40,823 nucleotides of DNA from Halothiobacillaceae bacterium (lineage in GTDB: Bacteria; Pseudomonadota; Gammaproteobacteria; Halothiobacillales; Halothiobacillaceae), in the NCBI GenBank assembly GCA_016938615.1, contig JAFGUH010000155.1:1-40823 (forward strand). Direction: 5' to 3'. The notes beneath the pieces are model-generated. The model was not told where the DNA came from, ran no database searches, and saw only the letters and a program-made list of their open reading frames with translations. The translations under genes were made by a program, and so were the position numbers. Positions 16,889 to 24,932 of this stretch are shown piece after piece; positions within the stretch are counted from its first letter, which is position 1; every line of letters starts with the position of its first letter.

Positions 16889-17504
16889 GCTTTTCCTCAA
16901 AAGGTGACAGGCTCGGGTGATCGATGACGGCCCACGCGGGGAGCTGCGCCCGACAACGCCGGGCATTTTCCGCTCGCGCCGGCCGACTCGGGCCTCGTTC
17001 GCGCCGCCCTCAATCCACCAGGGCGCAACGGCGGCCGGTGGCCCATTCTGCCATTCCGGGGGCAGATGCCCAGCCCTCCGTGGGGCCCTTTGCCTGGATC
17101 CTCCTCCCGGACCGCGCACCAGCCGGCCGCGTGGCCGCGTTTCCGGTCATCGTCGGTCATCGCTGGCTGCCGATGGACGCCGCTCAGGCGCCGTCTCCCC
17201 GCCGTTTCAAGGCGCGCCGCAGGTCACGCCTCGATCCGGGCACTTGCGGCGTAGTCAACCCGGGGGCCACGGAACGACGCTTTCGCGTAAGACCGGCGCC
17301 CCGCCACGGCACAGCTCACGGCGCGCATCAGCGGAATCGAATTCCTGCAGGCCTGCCCTTGCAGATCTTCCCTTGGCAAATCCATATCGGTAGGCTAGCT
17401 TCACGATTTCTCGCGACCTTTCTCGTAATCGGTCGGCGCTGACTGCCTCGGCCTGGCCGTGGCCGGGATCGCCGCGCCGCCCGTCGACTCCGGAGTGATC
17501 AGGC
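16889..17504. other. Divergent intergenic region, yejF-like / oxidase operon
   Basis: About 616 bp between divergent starts, without a convincing gene; open frames here lack ribosome sites and family similarity. It should hold the promoters for both flanking transcripts. TTGGCA followed 17 bp later by TAGCTT, around 17373-17401, is a weak sigma70 candidate pointing to the oxidase operon. I found no clear FNR/ANR-type TTGAT-N4-ATCAA site, which is the usual control for cbb3 operons. Confidence 0.35.
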
Positions 17505-19061
17505 TTGCTCTATTCGATCGGTTCACTGCTGGCGTTCAGTTTCGTGCTGTCACTGATCGCGATTCTCGCTCTGATCTGGGCGATCTACTCGAACCAGTTC
17601 GCGATCTCCGAGGATCAGGCCCGTTCCATACTGCCGACGGCAGACAACGAACGACAGACCGCCGGCGAGCAGTCCTTCGGTCCGAACGAACGACGCCTGA
17701 TCCTTTTCTTTTTCGTCACCGCTGTCGCCTGGCTGGTGATCGGCTCCATCTTCGGGTTGATCGCCTCGCACAAGCTTCACATCCCCGGACTGCTCGACGG
17801 CAGCGCGCCGCTGACCTTCGGCCGCGTGCGCACGATGCACCTCAACAGCGTGGTCTACGGCTGGACCTCGCTCGCCGGGCTTGGGGTCGCGTTGTGGCTG
17901 GCGCCGACGCTGTTCCGGACTCGGTTGCGACGACCCGGCATGGCACTGGCAGGCGGGGTCCTCTGGAACCTCGCCACCATCGCCGGCGTGGTGGCGCTCG
18001 GGTCGGGCTGGACCGACGGCATGGAATGGCTGGAATTTCCCTGGCAGATCGACATCGTGCTGGCCGTGGCCGTTGTCCTGATCGCGATCCCCGTGCTCGC
18101 TACCGGACGACACCGGCAGATCCAGCACATCTACGTCTCGGGTTGGTATCTCAGCGCGGCGCTGCTTTGGTTCATCGTGCTGTTTGTAACAGCGAACGTG
18201 CCCTCGCTGTATGCCGGCGCCCAGGCGGCGACCGTCAACTGGTGGTACGCCCACAACGTCCTGGGGCTCTGGGCGACCCCGCTCGGCCTTGCCGCAGCGT
18301 ACTATTTCATCCCGCGCATCATCGGCAAGCCAATCTATTCCTACCGGCTTTCCTTGCTCGGCTTCTGGGCGCTGGCGCTGTTCTACAGCCAAGTGGGTCT
18401 GCACCACTTGGTCGGCGGACCGATCCCGACCTGGGCAGTGACCCTGTCCGTGGTGCAGTCCGTGATGATGGTGGTCCCGGTGCTGGCCGTCGCGATCAAC
18501 CAGCACACCTTGAGCCTGAGCAACGGCTGGGCATGGCGCGAGAGCATTCCGTTGCGCTTCGTTGCGCTGGGGGCCATCGCCTACACCCTCGTGTCGCTGC
18601 AGGGCTCGGCCGAGGCCCTGCGCGCGGTGAACACCGTCACCCACTTCACGCATTACACCGTCGGCCACGCGCACATGGGCATGTACGCTTTCGTGTCGCT
18701 GGTGATGTTCGGTTCGATCTATTACATCCTGCCGCATCTGACCGGGCGACATTGGCCCTGGCGGGCGCTGATCGCCTGGCATTTCTGGCTGGTGACAATC
18801 GGCATCGGCATCTATGTCGGGTCGCTGACGATCGGCGGCTGGCTGCAGGGGCTCGCCATGCTCGATCCAACCCGGGGCTTCATGGAAAGCGTGCGGCTGA
18901 CGGTGCCTTACCTCACCGCTCGCTCGTTCGGAGGCGGCCTGATGACCGCAGGGCATCTCCTGTTCGCGCTGCACCTGATCGCCTTCCTCACCTCTGCCGG
19001 CAAGCCGCCCGTGCCGACCGACCATTCAGGTGAACCGCTGCAAGAGAGGAGTGCAGGATGA
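17505..19061 (+). CDS. ccoN: cbb3-type oxidase subunit I with CcoS-like N-terminal extension
   Basis: The 518-residue catalytic subunit of a C-family haem-copper oxygen reductase. Candidate ligands are His112 and His390 (low-spin haem b), His250, His300 and His301 (CuB), and His388 (high-spin haem); Tyr294 is the expected cross-linked tyrosine. Their order and spacing follow Pseudomonas stutzeri CcoN with a constant offset of about 43. The motifs are WWYAHN, LFYSQVGLHHL and VGHAHMG. Residues 1-45 are extra: a membrane helix followed by WAIYSNQFAISEDQARSIL, which closely resembles the assembly factor CcoS (WAVKSGQFDD...). I infer a CcoS-CcoN fusion. Translation appears to start at TTG 17505, with GGAG about 10 bases upstream; no good later start exists. 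The next gene overlaps by 4 bp. Confidence 0.88.
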   Translation: MLYSIGSLLAFSFVLSLIAILALIWAIYSNQFAISEDQARSILPTADNERQTAGEQSFGPNERRLILFFFVTAVAWLVIGSIFGLIASHKLHIPGLLDGSAPLTFGRVRTMHLNSVVYGWTSLAGLGVALWLAPTLFRTRLRRPGMALAGGVLWNLATIAGVVALGSGWTDGMEWLEFPWQIDIVLAVAVVLIAIPVLATGRHRQIQHIYVSGWYLSAALLWFIVLFVTANVPSLYAGAQAATVNWWYAHNVLGLWATPLGLAAAYYFIPRIIGKPIYSYRLSLLGFWALALFYSQVGLHHLVGGPIPTWAVTLSVVQSVMMVVPVLAVAINQHTLSLSNGWAWRESIPLRFVALGAIAYTLVSLQGSAEALRAVNTVTHFTHYTVGHAHMGMYAFVSLVMFGSIYYILPHLTGRHWPWRALIAWHFWLVTIGIGIYVGSLTIGGWLQGLAMLDPTRGFMESVRLTVPYLTARSFGGGLMTAGHLLFALHLIAFLTSAGKPPVPTDHSGEPLQERSAG

Positions 19062-19678
19062 ATCGGCTGCTTCCCCTGGGTATCACGGCACTGGCGATCC
19101 TGGCGCTGGCGATGCTGTTTCTGCTGATCGGCCCGGCCCTGCAGATCGCCCCGATCCAGCCGCCCGAGGAACTCCAACCCTATTCCAAGGCCGAGTTGCG
19201 CGGACGGGCGCATTACGTCGGGCTTGGCTGCGTCTACTGTCATTCCCAGCAACCGCGTGAAAGCTCGCAGGCGCCCGACCAGGCACGTGGCTGGGGACGC
19301 GCCTCGACCCCGGCGGACTATGTCTACGACCAGCCCCACCAGCTCGGAACGATGCGCACCGGGCCGGACCTGTTCAACATCGGCCAGCGACAACCTTCGC
19401 GCGCCTGGCAACTGACTCATTTGTATGCACCGCGAGCCGTGCAACCCGACAGCATCATGCCGGCCTTCCCCTTCCTGTTCGAGACCAAGGACAGCGCGGA
19501 CGCCGACGACGTCGTGGTCGACGTCCCCGAGGCATTCCGGCCCAACGGCGAGGTAGTCGTCGCCCGTCAGGCCGCCCTGGACCTGGTCGATTACCTGCTG
19601 AGTCTCGATCACAGCTACCCGGCCGCCCACGAGGAGCTGCGAGACAACGGCTACCGGCGAGACCGGGACACGCCATGA
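19058..19678 (+). CDS. ccoO: cbb3-type oxidase subunit II (monohaem cytochrome c)
   Basis: A 206-residue membrane-anchored cytochrome c with one transmembrane helix (about 6-30) and a periplasmic haem domain. The haem site is C58-V-Y-C61-H62 within GCVYCHSQQPR, and the axial Met is probably Met134 in DSIMPAF. RTGPDLFNIGQR and AHLY-like HLYAPRAVQP are typical of CcoO, which passes electrons to subunit I. The ATG overlaps the ccoN stop (ATGA) and has GAGAGGAG upstream, showing translational coupling. The CVYCH sequence replaces the CYVCH order seen in Pseudomonas CcoO. Confidence 0.92.
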   Translation: MNRLLPLGITALAILALAMLFLLIGPALQIAPIQPPEELQPYSKAELRGRAHYVGLGCVYCHSQQPRESSQAPDQARGWGRASTPADYVYDQPHQLGTMRTGPDLFNIGQRQPSRAWQLTHLYAPRAVQPDSIMPAFPFLFETKDSADADDVVVDVPEAFRPNGEVVVARQAALDLVDYLLSLDHSYPAAHEELRDNGYRRDRDTP

Positions 19679-20373
19679 GCAAGCGGCGCTTCATCCACAC
19701 GATCGGGGGGGTCAGGGACGAGTCCTTCGTCCCCTACGAGCGACAACGGCATATTCCGGTGATTGTCTATTCCGTGGTGATCGCCCTGGCCGTCTGGGGC
19801 GCGTTCACCCTGTTCACGGTAGACGACCAGAGCCCCGCTACGGCACCCGCCGTGCCGTCCCATTCCAAGGAGACAACGACCACGTCGGGTCCTGACGGTG
19901 CGTCGGGGCGCTCGGGAGTCGTGGATGGCCGGAAATTGTTCGAGGACAATTGTGTCACCTGTCACCAGAGCGACGGCATCGGTGTGGCGAACGCGGTGCC
20001 GCCACTCGCCGGGTCGTCCTTCGTCACCGGACCGGCCGAGATCCCGGCGGGGATCGTGCTGATGGGGCTGAGCGGCCGCCTCGTCGTCGACGGCAAGACC
20101 TTCGACGGGCGCATGCCCACCTTCCGGAACACCCTCGACAATGTCGAGATCGCGCGGATCGTCACCTACATCCGCCAGGCGTGGGGGAACGACGCGGGCC
20201 CAATGGCTCCCAAGGAGGTGGCCGCCCTGCGTCATCGGCTTGCCGAGACGCCGGCGCCACTCAAGGGGGCCGAGGACATCGCGAGCCGACTCTCCTCGGC
20301 CGACTCACAGGCGACCGAAGCGGCCAGCGACACCCATCGCCCATCGGCTGACCGCCCAACATCCAATCGCTGA
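19675..20373 (+). CDS. Membrane-anchored monohaem cytochrome c (CcoP position)
   Basis: A 232-residue protein with a single membrane helix (about 27-48), a low-complexity linker and one cytochrome c domain. The haem motif is C93-V-T-C96-H97 and the sixth ligand is probably Met147 (GRMPTF). It sits where ccoP normally follows ccoO, with a 4-bp ATGA overlap, but canonical CcoP has two CXXCH sites and this has one. It may be the reduced third subunit of this oxidase or an electron shuttle between the c4-type cytochrome and the oxidase. The C-terminal 60 residues are polar and probably disordered. Confidence 0.8.
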   Translation: MSKRRFIHTIGGVRDESFVPYERQRHIPVIVYSVVIALAVWGAFTLFTVDDQSPATAPAVPSHSKETTTTSGPDGASGRSGVVDGRKLFEDNCVTCHQSDGIGVANAVPPLAGSSFVTGPAEIPAGIVLMGLSGRLVVDGKTFDGRMPTFRNTLDNVEIARIVTYIRQAWGNDAGPMAPKEVAALRHRLAETPAPLKGAEDIASRLSSADSQATEAASDTHRPSADRPTSNR

Positions 20374-20381
20374 TACCGACC

Positions 20382-21332
20382 ATGCGCGCGACACGATCAG
20401 AGCTGCCACGACACCGCCACGAGGCAACCGGCCGCGGTAGGGAATGGCGCCCCGCCACTCGACTTGTCGCCGCGATGCTCGCCGGCTTCGCGGCCTTGGT
20501 TGGCGGCTGCACCGATCGCCAGGACGCACCGAGCGAGACACCGTCGACGGCAACGGCCAATCCGGTCGATACCCCCGTCGACCCTCTCGCCGCCATGCGT
20601 TGGGAGGTACGCAGCGCCAAGGCATCACCCGAAGCGGCCACGACATTGATAGCGGGCGCCGAAGGTGTCTGGTCCTGCGGGTCCTGCCACGGTGCCGAGG
20701 GCGAGGGAACCCAGCAGATCCCCGCACTCGCCGGACTCTCGGCCGGCTACATCGCCAAGCAACTCTCCGATTTCGCGACCGGACAGCGGAAGAACGCCAG
20801 CATGCATTACGTCGCTCGCAGGCTCAGCGAAGCCGAGATGGCCGCGCTCGGCCGTTTCTACGCCGAGCTACCACACGACAGCCCAGCGGGCGCCTCGCTT
20901 GGTGGGAACATCGATCGCGGTCGAGAGCTAGCGCTCGAGGGCGATTGGCGCGTAAGCGCACCCGCCTGCTACAGCTGCCACGGCTCGTCTGGCTGGGGGG
21001 TCGGACCGACCTTCCCGGCCATCGCCGGGCAACAGCCGGTCTACCTTTACCAGCAGCTCACCGCCTTTGCCTCAGGCCAACGCAACAACGACCCGGAAAA
21101 CTTCATGCACGACGTCGCTCGCGTGCTTTCCGATGCCGACCGGCGAGCCGTCGCCGACTTCCTCGCCAGCCGCCCGCCCCGCCAGGAGAAGCGCTCGTCG
21201 GCGGCCGGCGACCATCCACGATCGGCTCGGGCGAGCCAGGCACACCAGACGAACCAGGCACACCAGACGAACCAGGCGAGCCAGGCTAACCGGGCGAATG
21301 GCGCAACCCGACAGACGGGGACCGAGGAATGA
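20382..21332 (+). CDS. Dihaem c4-type cytochrome, probable lipoprotein
   Basis: A 316-residue exported protein with two cytochrome c domains in tandem, as in cytochrome c4. Haem sites are C99-G-S-C102-H103 and C196-Y-S-C199-H200, with likely Met ligands 141 and 242 in matching positions of the two halves (NASMHYVAR and ENFMHDVAR). The N-terminus has a hydrophobic stretch ending LVGGC (Cys43), a plausible lipobox. The C-terminal tail is a Gln/Ala/Asn-rich tripeptide repeat from a 9-bp DNA repeat. Given the downstream TsdA-like gene, it could play the role of TsdB, the dihaem acceptor of TsdA, handing electrons to the oxidase; that role is inferred. The tsdA start overlaps its stop by 4 bp. Confidence 0.85.
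   Translation: MRATRSELPRHRHEATGRGREWRPATRLVAAMLAGFAALVGGCTDRQDAPSETPSTATANPVDTPVDPLAAMRWEVRSAKASPEAATTLIAGAEGVWSCGSCHGAEGEGTQQIPALAGLSAGYIAKQLSDFATGQRKNASMHYVARRLSEAEMAALGRFYAELPHDSPAGASLGGNIDRGRELALEGDWRVSAPACYSCHGSSGWGVGPTFPAIAGQQPVYLYQQLTAFASGQRNNDPENFMHDVARVLSDADRRAVADFLASRPPRQEKRSSAAGDHPRSARASQAHQTNQAHQTNQASQANRANGATRQTGTEE
21236..21298. repeat. 9-bp tandem repeat in cytochrome c4 gene
   Basis: Seven adjacent 9-bp units of the form CCAGNCNNA run from 21236 to 21298. The first four form an exact 18-bp pair (21239-21256 and 21257-21274). They encode a Gln-Ala/Thr-His/Asn tripeptide tail. Copy number could vary by slippage without breaking the frame. Confidence 0.85.
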
Positions 21333-22486
21333 ATCGTCAGACGGATCAATCCCACCAGCTGTCGACGCTGGCGCGGTTCGCCCTGGCGCTCGCGGGTGCC
21401 GCGCTCCTGCTTGGCGCGGGCTTTTTCGCGGCCAAGCATCAGATCTGGCCATTCGGTGCGCTCGGCGAGACCCCCGAGAAGGCGCCCACCACCCAGGCCG
21501 ACCAGAGCGCCAGGGACGCCCGTGCGCAATTGGAGGAGGCGCGCAAGACGCTCGAAAAGGACCCGGACTCCGCCTTTCCGGAGGTACCTGTCGGATCGGA
21601 CAACCATTTCGTCCCGCCAAGCGACGAGAAAATCCCCGACGGCAAGATGGGCGAGGCCATCCGCCGCGGCCGCAGCGTGTTCGTCAATACCGGTACGCGG
21701 GCGGCCGAGTTCGTCGGCAACGATCTCGCCTGCGCGAACTGCCACCTCGGCGCCGGCCGTCGCGCGGGTAGCGCCCCGTTGTGGGGCGCCTGGGGCGTTT
21801 ACCCGAAATACCGCGGCAAAAACGACATGGTCAACACGATGGAGGATCGCCTCAAGGGATGCTTCACCTATTCGATGAATGCGCGCCAGTCACCGAGTGG
21901 CGGCCCGCCCCCCGACAACCACCCCATCTACAAGGACCTGCAGAGCTACATGTTCTGGCTGGCCGATGGCGCACCGGTCGGCCAGAAGCTCCCCGGACGG
22001 AGCTATCCCGAGCTCAAGCGCAGCGACCAGGGGTTCGATTATCTGCGCGGCCAACGCGTCTACCGTGACAACTGCGCCGTCTGCCACGGTCTGGACGGCC
22101 AGGGCCACAAGGATCTCAACGGACGCCAGATCTTCCCGCCGCTATGGGGGCCGGGATCGTACAACTGGGGTGCCGGCATGCACCGGGTACCCACCGCGGC
22201 GGCCTTCATCAAGGCGAACATGCCGCTGGGCAAGCGCAATTATCTCAGCGACCAGGAGGCCTGGGACGTCGCTGCCTTCATCAACAGCTTCCCGCGCCCA
22301 CCCGATCCGCGCCAGGTCGAGGAAGGCCTGACAGTCGACGAGACGAAGGCGAAGTACCACGACGACAAGAAGGGCTATTACGGCCACCATCTGCGTGACA
22401 CCCACCTCGGCGTGGCGTTCGACGAGATCGACTGGTCGGCCTTCCAGGCCCAGCATGCCCTGACCCTTGATGACGACAGGCGATAA
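21329..22486 (+). CDS. tsdA: Membrane-anchored TsdA-like thiosulfate dehydrogenase
   Basis: A 385-residue dihaem cytochrome resembling TsdA, which joins two thiosulfates into tetrathionate and releases two electrons. Haem 1 is C135-A-N-C138-H139 in CANCHLGAGR. Cys178 in EDRLKGCFTYSMN matches the unusual cysteine ligand of the catalytic haem. Haem 2 is C249-A-V-C252-H253, and its Met ligand is probably in KANMPLGKRNY. FPPLWGPGSYNWGAGM is also family-typical. Unlike soluble TsdA (about 250-280 residues), it has an N-terminal membrane helix (about 15-36), a helical linker and a longer C-terminus. It overlaps the c4 gene by 4 bp in the oxidase operon, which suggests direct electron flow to oxygen. 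A tetrathionate reductase direction cannot be excluded. Confidence 0.85.
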   Translation: MNRQTDQSHQLSTLARFALALAGAALLLGAGFFAAKHQIWPFGALGETPEKAPTTQADQSARDARAQLEEARKTLEKDPDSAFPEVPVGSDNHFVPPSDEKIPDGKMGEAIRRGRSVFVNTGTRAAEFVGNDLACANCHLGAGRRAGSAPLWGAWGVYPKYRGKNDMVNTMEDRLKGCFTYSMNARQSPSGGPPPDNHPIYKDLQSYMFWLADGAPVGQKLPGRSYPELKRSDQGFDYLRGQRVYRDNCAVCHGLDGQGHKDLNGRQIFPPLWGPGSYNWGAGMHRVPTAAAFIKANMPLGKRNYLSDQEAWDVAAFINSFPRPPDPRQVEEGLTVDETKAKYHDDKKGYYGHHLRDTHLGVAFDEIDWSAFQAQHALTLDDDRR

Positions 22487-24806
22487 GGTGGCCTGCGCCT
22501 CATCGGCCGATGAGGCGTGTCCGACTGCTGGAACGCGCAATGACGCCGCCGACCACGTCGACGCCGGTGCCGGTCGTGTGAACCGCCTCGCCGACGACCT
22601 TGCCGCGCTCGAGGGCCAAGGCCGGGCACTGCTCAGCATCGAGGGGCTTTGGTGCCCCAGTTGCGCCGCCGCCACGGAGCGGCTGTTGCGTGACACCCCC
22701 GGGGTTCACGACGCCCGAGTGAGTTTCATCGGCTCGGCCGCCCTGCTCCGCTGGGACCCCGACCGCACGACGCTTGCTGCACTGGCCGCAGCCGTGCGGC
22801 GGCTGGGGTATCGCCTCGCCCCGCCCGACAACCGACGCACCACCGCCGAACGGCTCGACGGCGAAATCCGGGCACTGAGCGTCCGCCTGACGGTCGCCGC
22901 GTTCTTCGGCGTCTGGACCATGCTGTTTTCGCTGCTGATCTACCTCGGCGTCGGCGAACACTCCGGCGGTGCGGTCGGTTGGTGGCTCGCCTTGGCGAGC
23001 GTCTCGTTCGCGCTGCCCGCCATCCTGTTCGCGGGCCGGCCGATTCTCGTCGCCGGCTGGCGCACGCTGCGTACCGGCGTGCCCGGCATGGACACGCTGG
23101 TGGGGCTCGGGGTGCTCGCCGCCGCTGGATTGTCGACCTGGCAGCTCGTGCGGGGCGTGGAGCACGTCTACGCCGACACGGCGGTGATGCTCGTCGTCCT
23201 GCTGACGGTCGGTCGACTGCTCGAGGCCCGCGCATTGCGACGTGCCGCCGCGACGATCGATGCCCTGCACGCGCGCCTGCCGGAGGTCGCGACACGCCTC
23301 GACGCCGACGGTGCGACCGAGACCGTCGCCGCCGAATCCGTGCGCATCGGCGAGCGCATTCGCGTTGCCGCGGGCGAGCGCGTACCCCTCGACGGCAGGC
23401 TCTCCCGGGGCGAGACACGCATCGATCGCGCGGTAATGACCGGTGAATCCCGACCCGCCGCGGCCCGCGTCGGCGATACCGTGCTCGCCGGCAGCGTGAA
23501 CCTCGAGAGAGGCATTGTCATCGAGGTCACGGCCGTCATTGGGGAGCGGGAGATCGATCGGATCGGCGAGCAGGTCATGGAAACCGTGCGCGCCCGCCCC
23601 GGCACGCAGCGACTGGCCGACCGCGTCGCGCGCTGGATCGCCCCGATCGCCATCGGCCTCGCCGCGTTGACGGTCCTGATCGGCCAGCTCGCGGGCCTAC
23701 CCATCGAGGACACCTTGCTGCGCGCCACCTCCGTGCTGGTCGTGGCCTGCCCCTGCGCAGTCAGCATCGCCGTACCGATCGCCTATGTCAGCCTCGCCGG
23801 CCGCGCCGCCGATCAGGGGGTGCTGTTTCGAGACGCCGGCACGCTGGAACGACTGGCCGGCGTCGATCGGCTCTATCTCGACAAGACCGGCACCCTGACG
23901 GCCGGCCACCCGGCGGTCAGCGAGGTGCACATCCACCGGCCACTGCCGGCCGCGATCCCCGACGACCCAGCCACCCTGCTGCATCTGGCCGCCGCGGCCG
24001 AGGGCGACGTGGCACATGTGGTCGCCCAGGCGCTACGCGAGGCCGCGGACTCCACCGTGACCCCGCTCGATGCCCGGCGCGAGGATGCCGGCGTTGTCGC
24101 CGAACACCCCGAACACGGCCAGCTACTCGTCGGTTCGACGCGCTTTCTCGAACGCTACGGCGTCTTGGCTCGCGGCAACCAGTCTGGCGATGCGATGCAG
24201 GTGGAACTCGCCATCGGCGACCGGCACGTCGCCACCTTTATGCTCGACGATCCGTTGCGCCCCTCGGCCGTGGCGACCGTGAACGCGCTCGGTGCCGCCG
24301 GCATCGACTGCGCGATCCTCAGCGGCGACCGGGAATCGTCCGCCATTCGGGTCGCCCGCGCGGTCGGCATCCCCACGGACCGGGTGATCGCCGACTGCCT
24401 GCCGGAGGACAAGGCCGATGTGCTGCGAGCGAGTCGGGGCCGAACCGCGTTTGTCGGTGACGGGGCCAATGACGCGCTGGCGCTCGCCGTGGCGGACGTG
24501 GGCATTGCCGTGTCGAACGCCAACCGCACCGCGGCCATGGCGGCCGGTGTGGTCCTGCGCGAGGAAGGCATCGACGGCGTCCGGCGCGCCGTCGAGATCG
24601 CCCGCCATGGGCGCTACGCAATGCGCCAGAACGTCGCCTTCGCCCTGGTCTACAACGCTTTTGGACTCAGCCTGGCGGCGATCGGGATGATCCCGCCGGT
24701 ACTGGCGGCCGCCGCGATGGCGGCAAGCTCGGTCACCGTCATCCTGAACGCCGCCCGTCATGGCCGCGGCCCCACCCCCGACAGGGCGCAGCAGGCGCGG
24801 GCGTAG
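22470..24806 (+). CDS. ccoI: Copper-transporting P1B ATPase, CcoI/CopA2 type
   Basis: About 778 residues; inner-membrane copper pump expected to supply CuB during cbb3 assembly. Features in order: N-terminal metal-binding domain with WCPSC (Cys62, Cys65), GMDTLVGLG, the actuator motif MTGES (about 323-327), the membrane copper site CPC (427-429), the phosphorylation site DKTGT (471-475) and GDGANDALAL. The nucleotide-binding SEHP-like motif is degenerate (DVAHVV near 516), keeping the His but not the Pro. The start overlaps the tsdA end by 17 bp; TTG 22467 and GTG 22488 are alternatives. It ends the operon. No ccoG or ccoH is present, and the CcoS function may be fused to CcoN. Confidence 0.88.
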   Translation: MTTGDKVACASSADEACPTAGTRNDAADHVDAGAGRVNRLADDLAALEGQGRALLSIEGLWCPSCAAATERLLRDTPGVHDARVSFIGSAALLRWDPDRTTLAALAAAVRRLGYRLAPPDNRRTTAERLDGEIRALSVRLTVAAFFGVWTMLFSLLIYLGVGEHSGGAVGWWLALASVSFALPAILFAGRPILVAGWRTLRTGVPGMDTLVGLGVLAAAGLSTWQLVRGVEHVYADTAVMLVVLLTVGRLLEARALRRAAATIDALHARLPEVATRLDADGATETVAAESVRIGERIRVAAGERVPLDGRLSRGETRIDRAVMTGESRPAAARVGDTVLAGSVNLERGIVIEVTAVIGEREIDRIGEQVMETVRARPGTQRLADRVARWIAPIAIGLAALTVLIGQLAGLPIEDTLLRATSVLVVACPCAVSIAVPIAYVSLAGRAADQGVLFRDAGTLERLAGVDRLYLDKTGTLTAGHPAVSEVHIHRPLPAAIPDDPATLLHLAAAAEGDVAHVVAQALREAADSTVTPLDARREDAGVVAEHPEHGQLLVGSTRFLERYGVLARGNQSGDAMQVELAIGDRHVATFMLDDPLRPSAVATVNALGAAGIDCAILSGDRESSAIRVARAVGIPTDRVIADCLPEDKADVLRASRGRTAFVGDGANDALALAVADVGIAVSNANRTAAMAAGVVLREEGIDGVRRAVEIARHGRYAMRQNVAFALVYNAFGLSLAAIGMIPPVLAAAAMAASSVTVILNAARHGRGPTPDRAQQARA

Positions 24807-24932
24807 ACCCGGAGCCCAATCGGCATGGCCACCGTCTCCCTGCCTCTCGACGGGCACAACGATCGTGGCGAAGCCCGCCGCTCCTGGTCTATCTTCCCCC
24901 GACCTGCCCGCGACCCTTGGGGAAAACCACCC

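Noticed and set aside
17550-19025. 491-codon open frame on the minus strand opposite ccoN
   Set aside because: It is antisense to a gene with all oxidase ligands in place, its translation is Gln/His/Arg-rich low-complexity sequence, and it has no family motif. It is a composition effect of high GC.
17505-19678. Nitric oxide reductase NorB/NorC instead of cbb3 oxidase
   Set aside because: WWYAHN, Tyr294 before GLHHL, and the CcoO RTGPDL and MPAF motifs fit cbb3. The NorB-specific glutamates were not seen.
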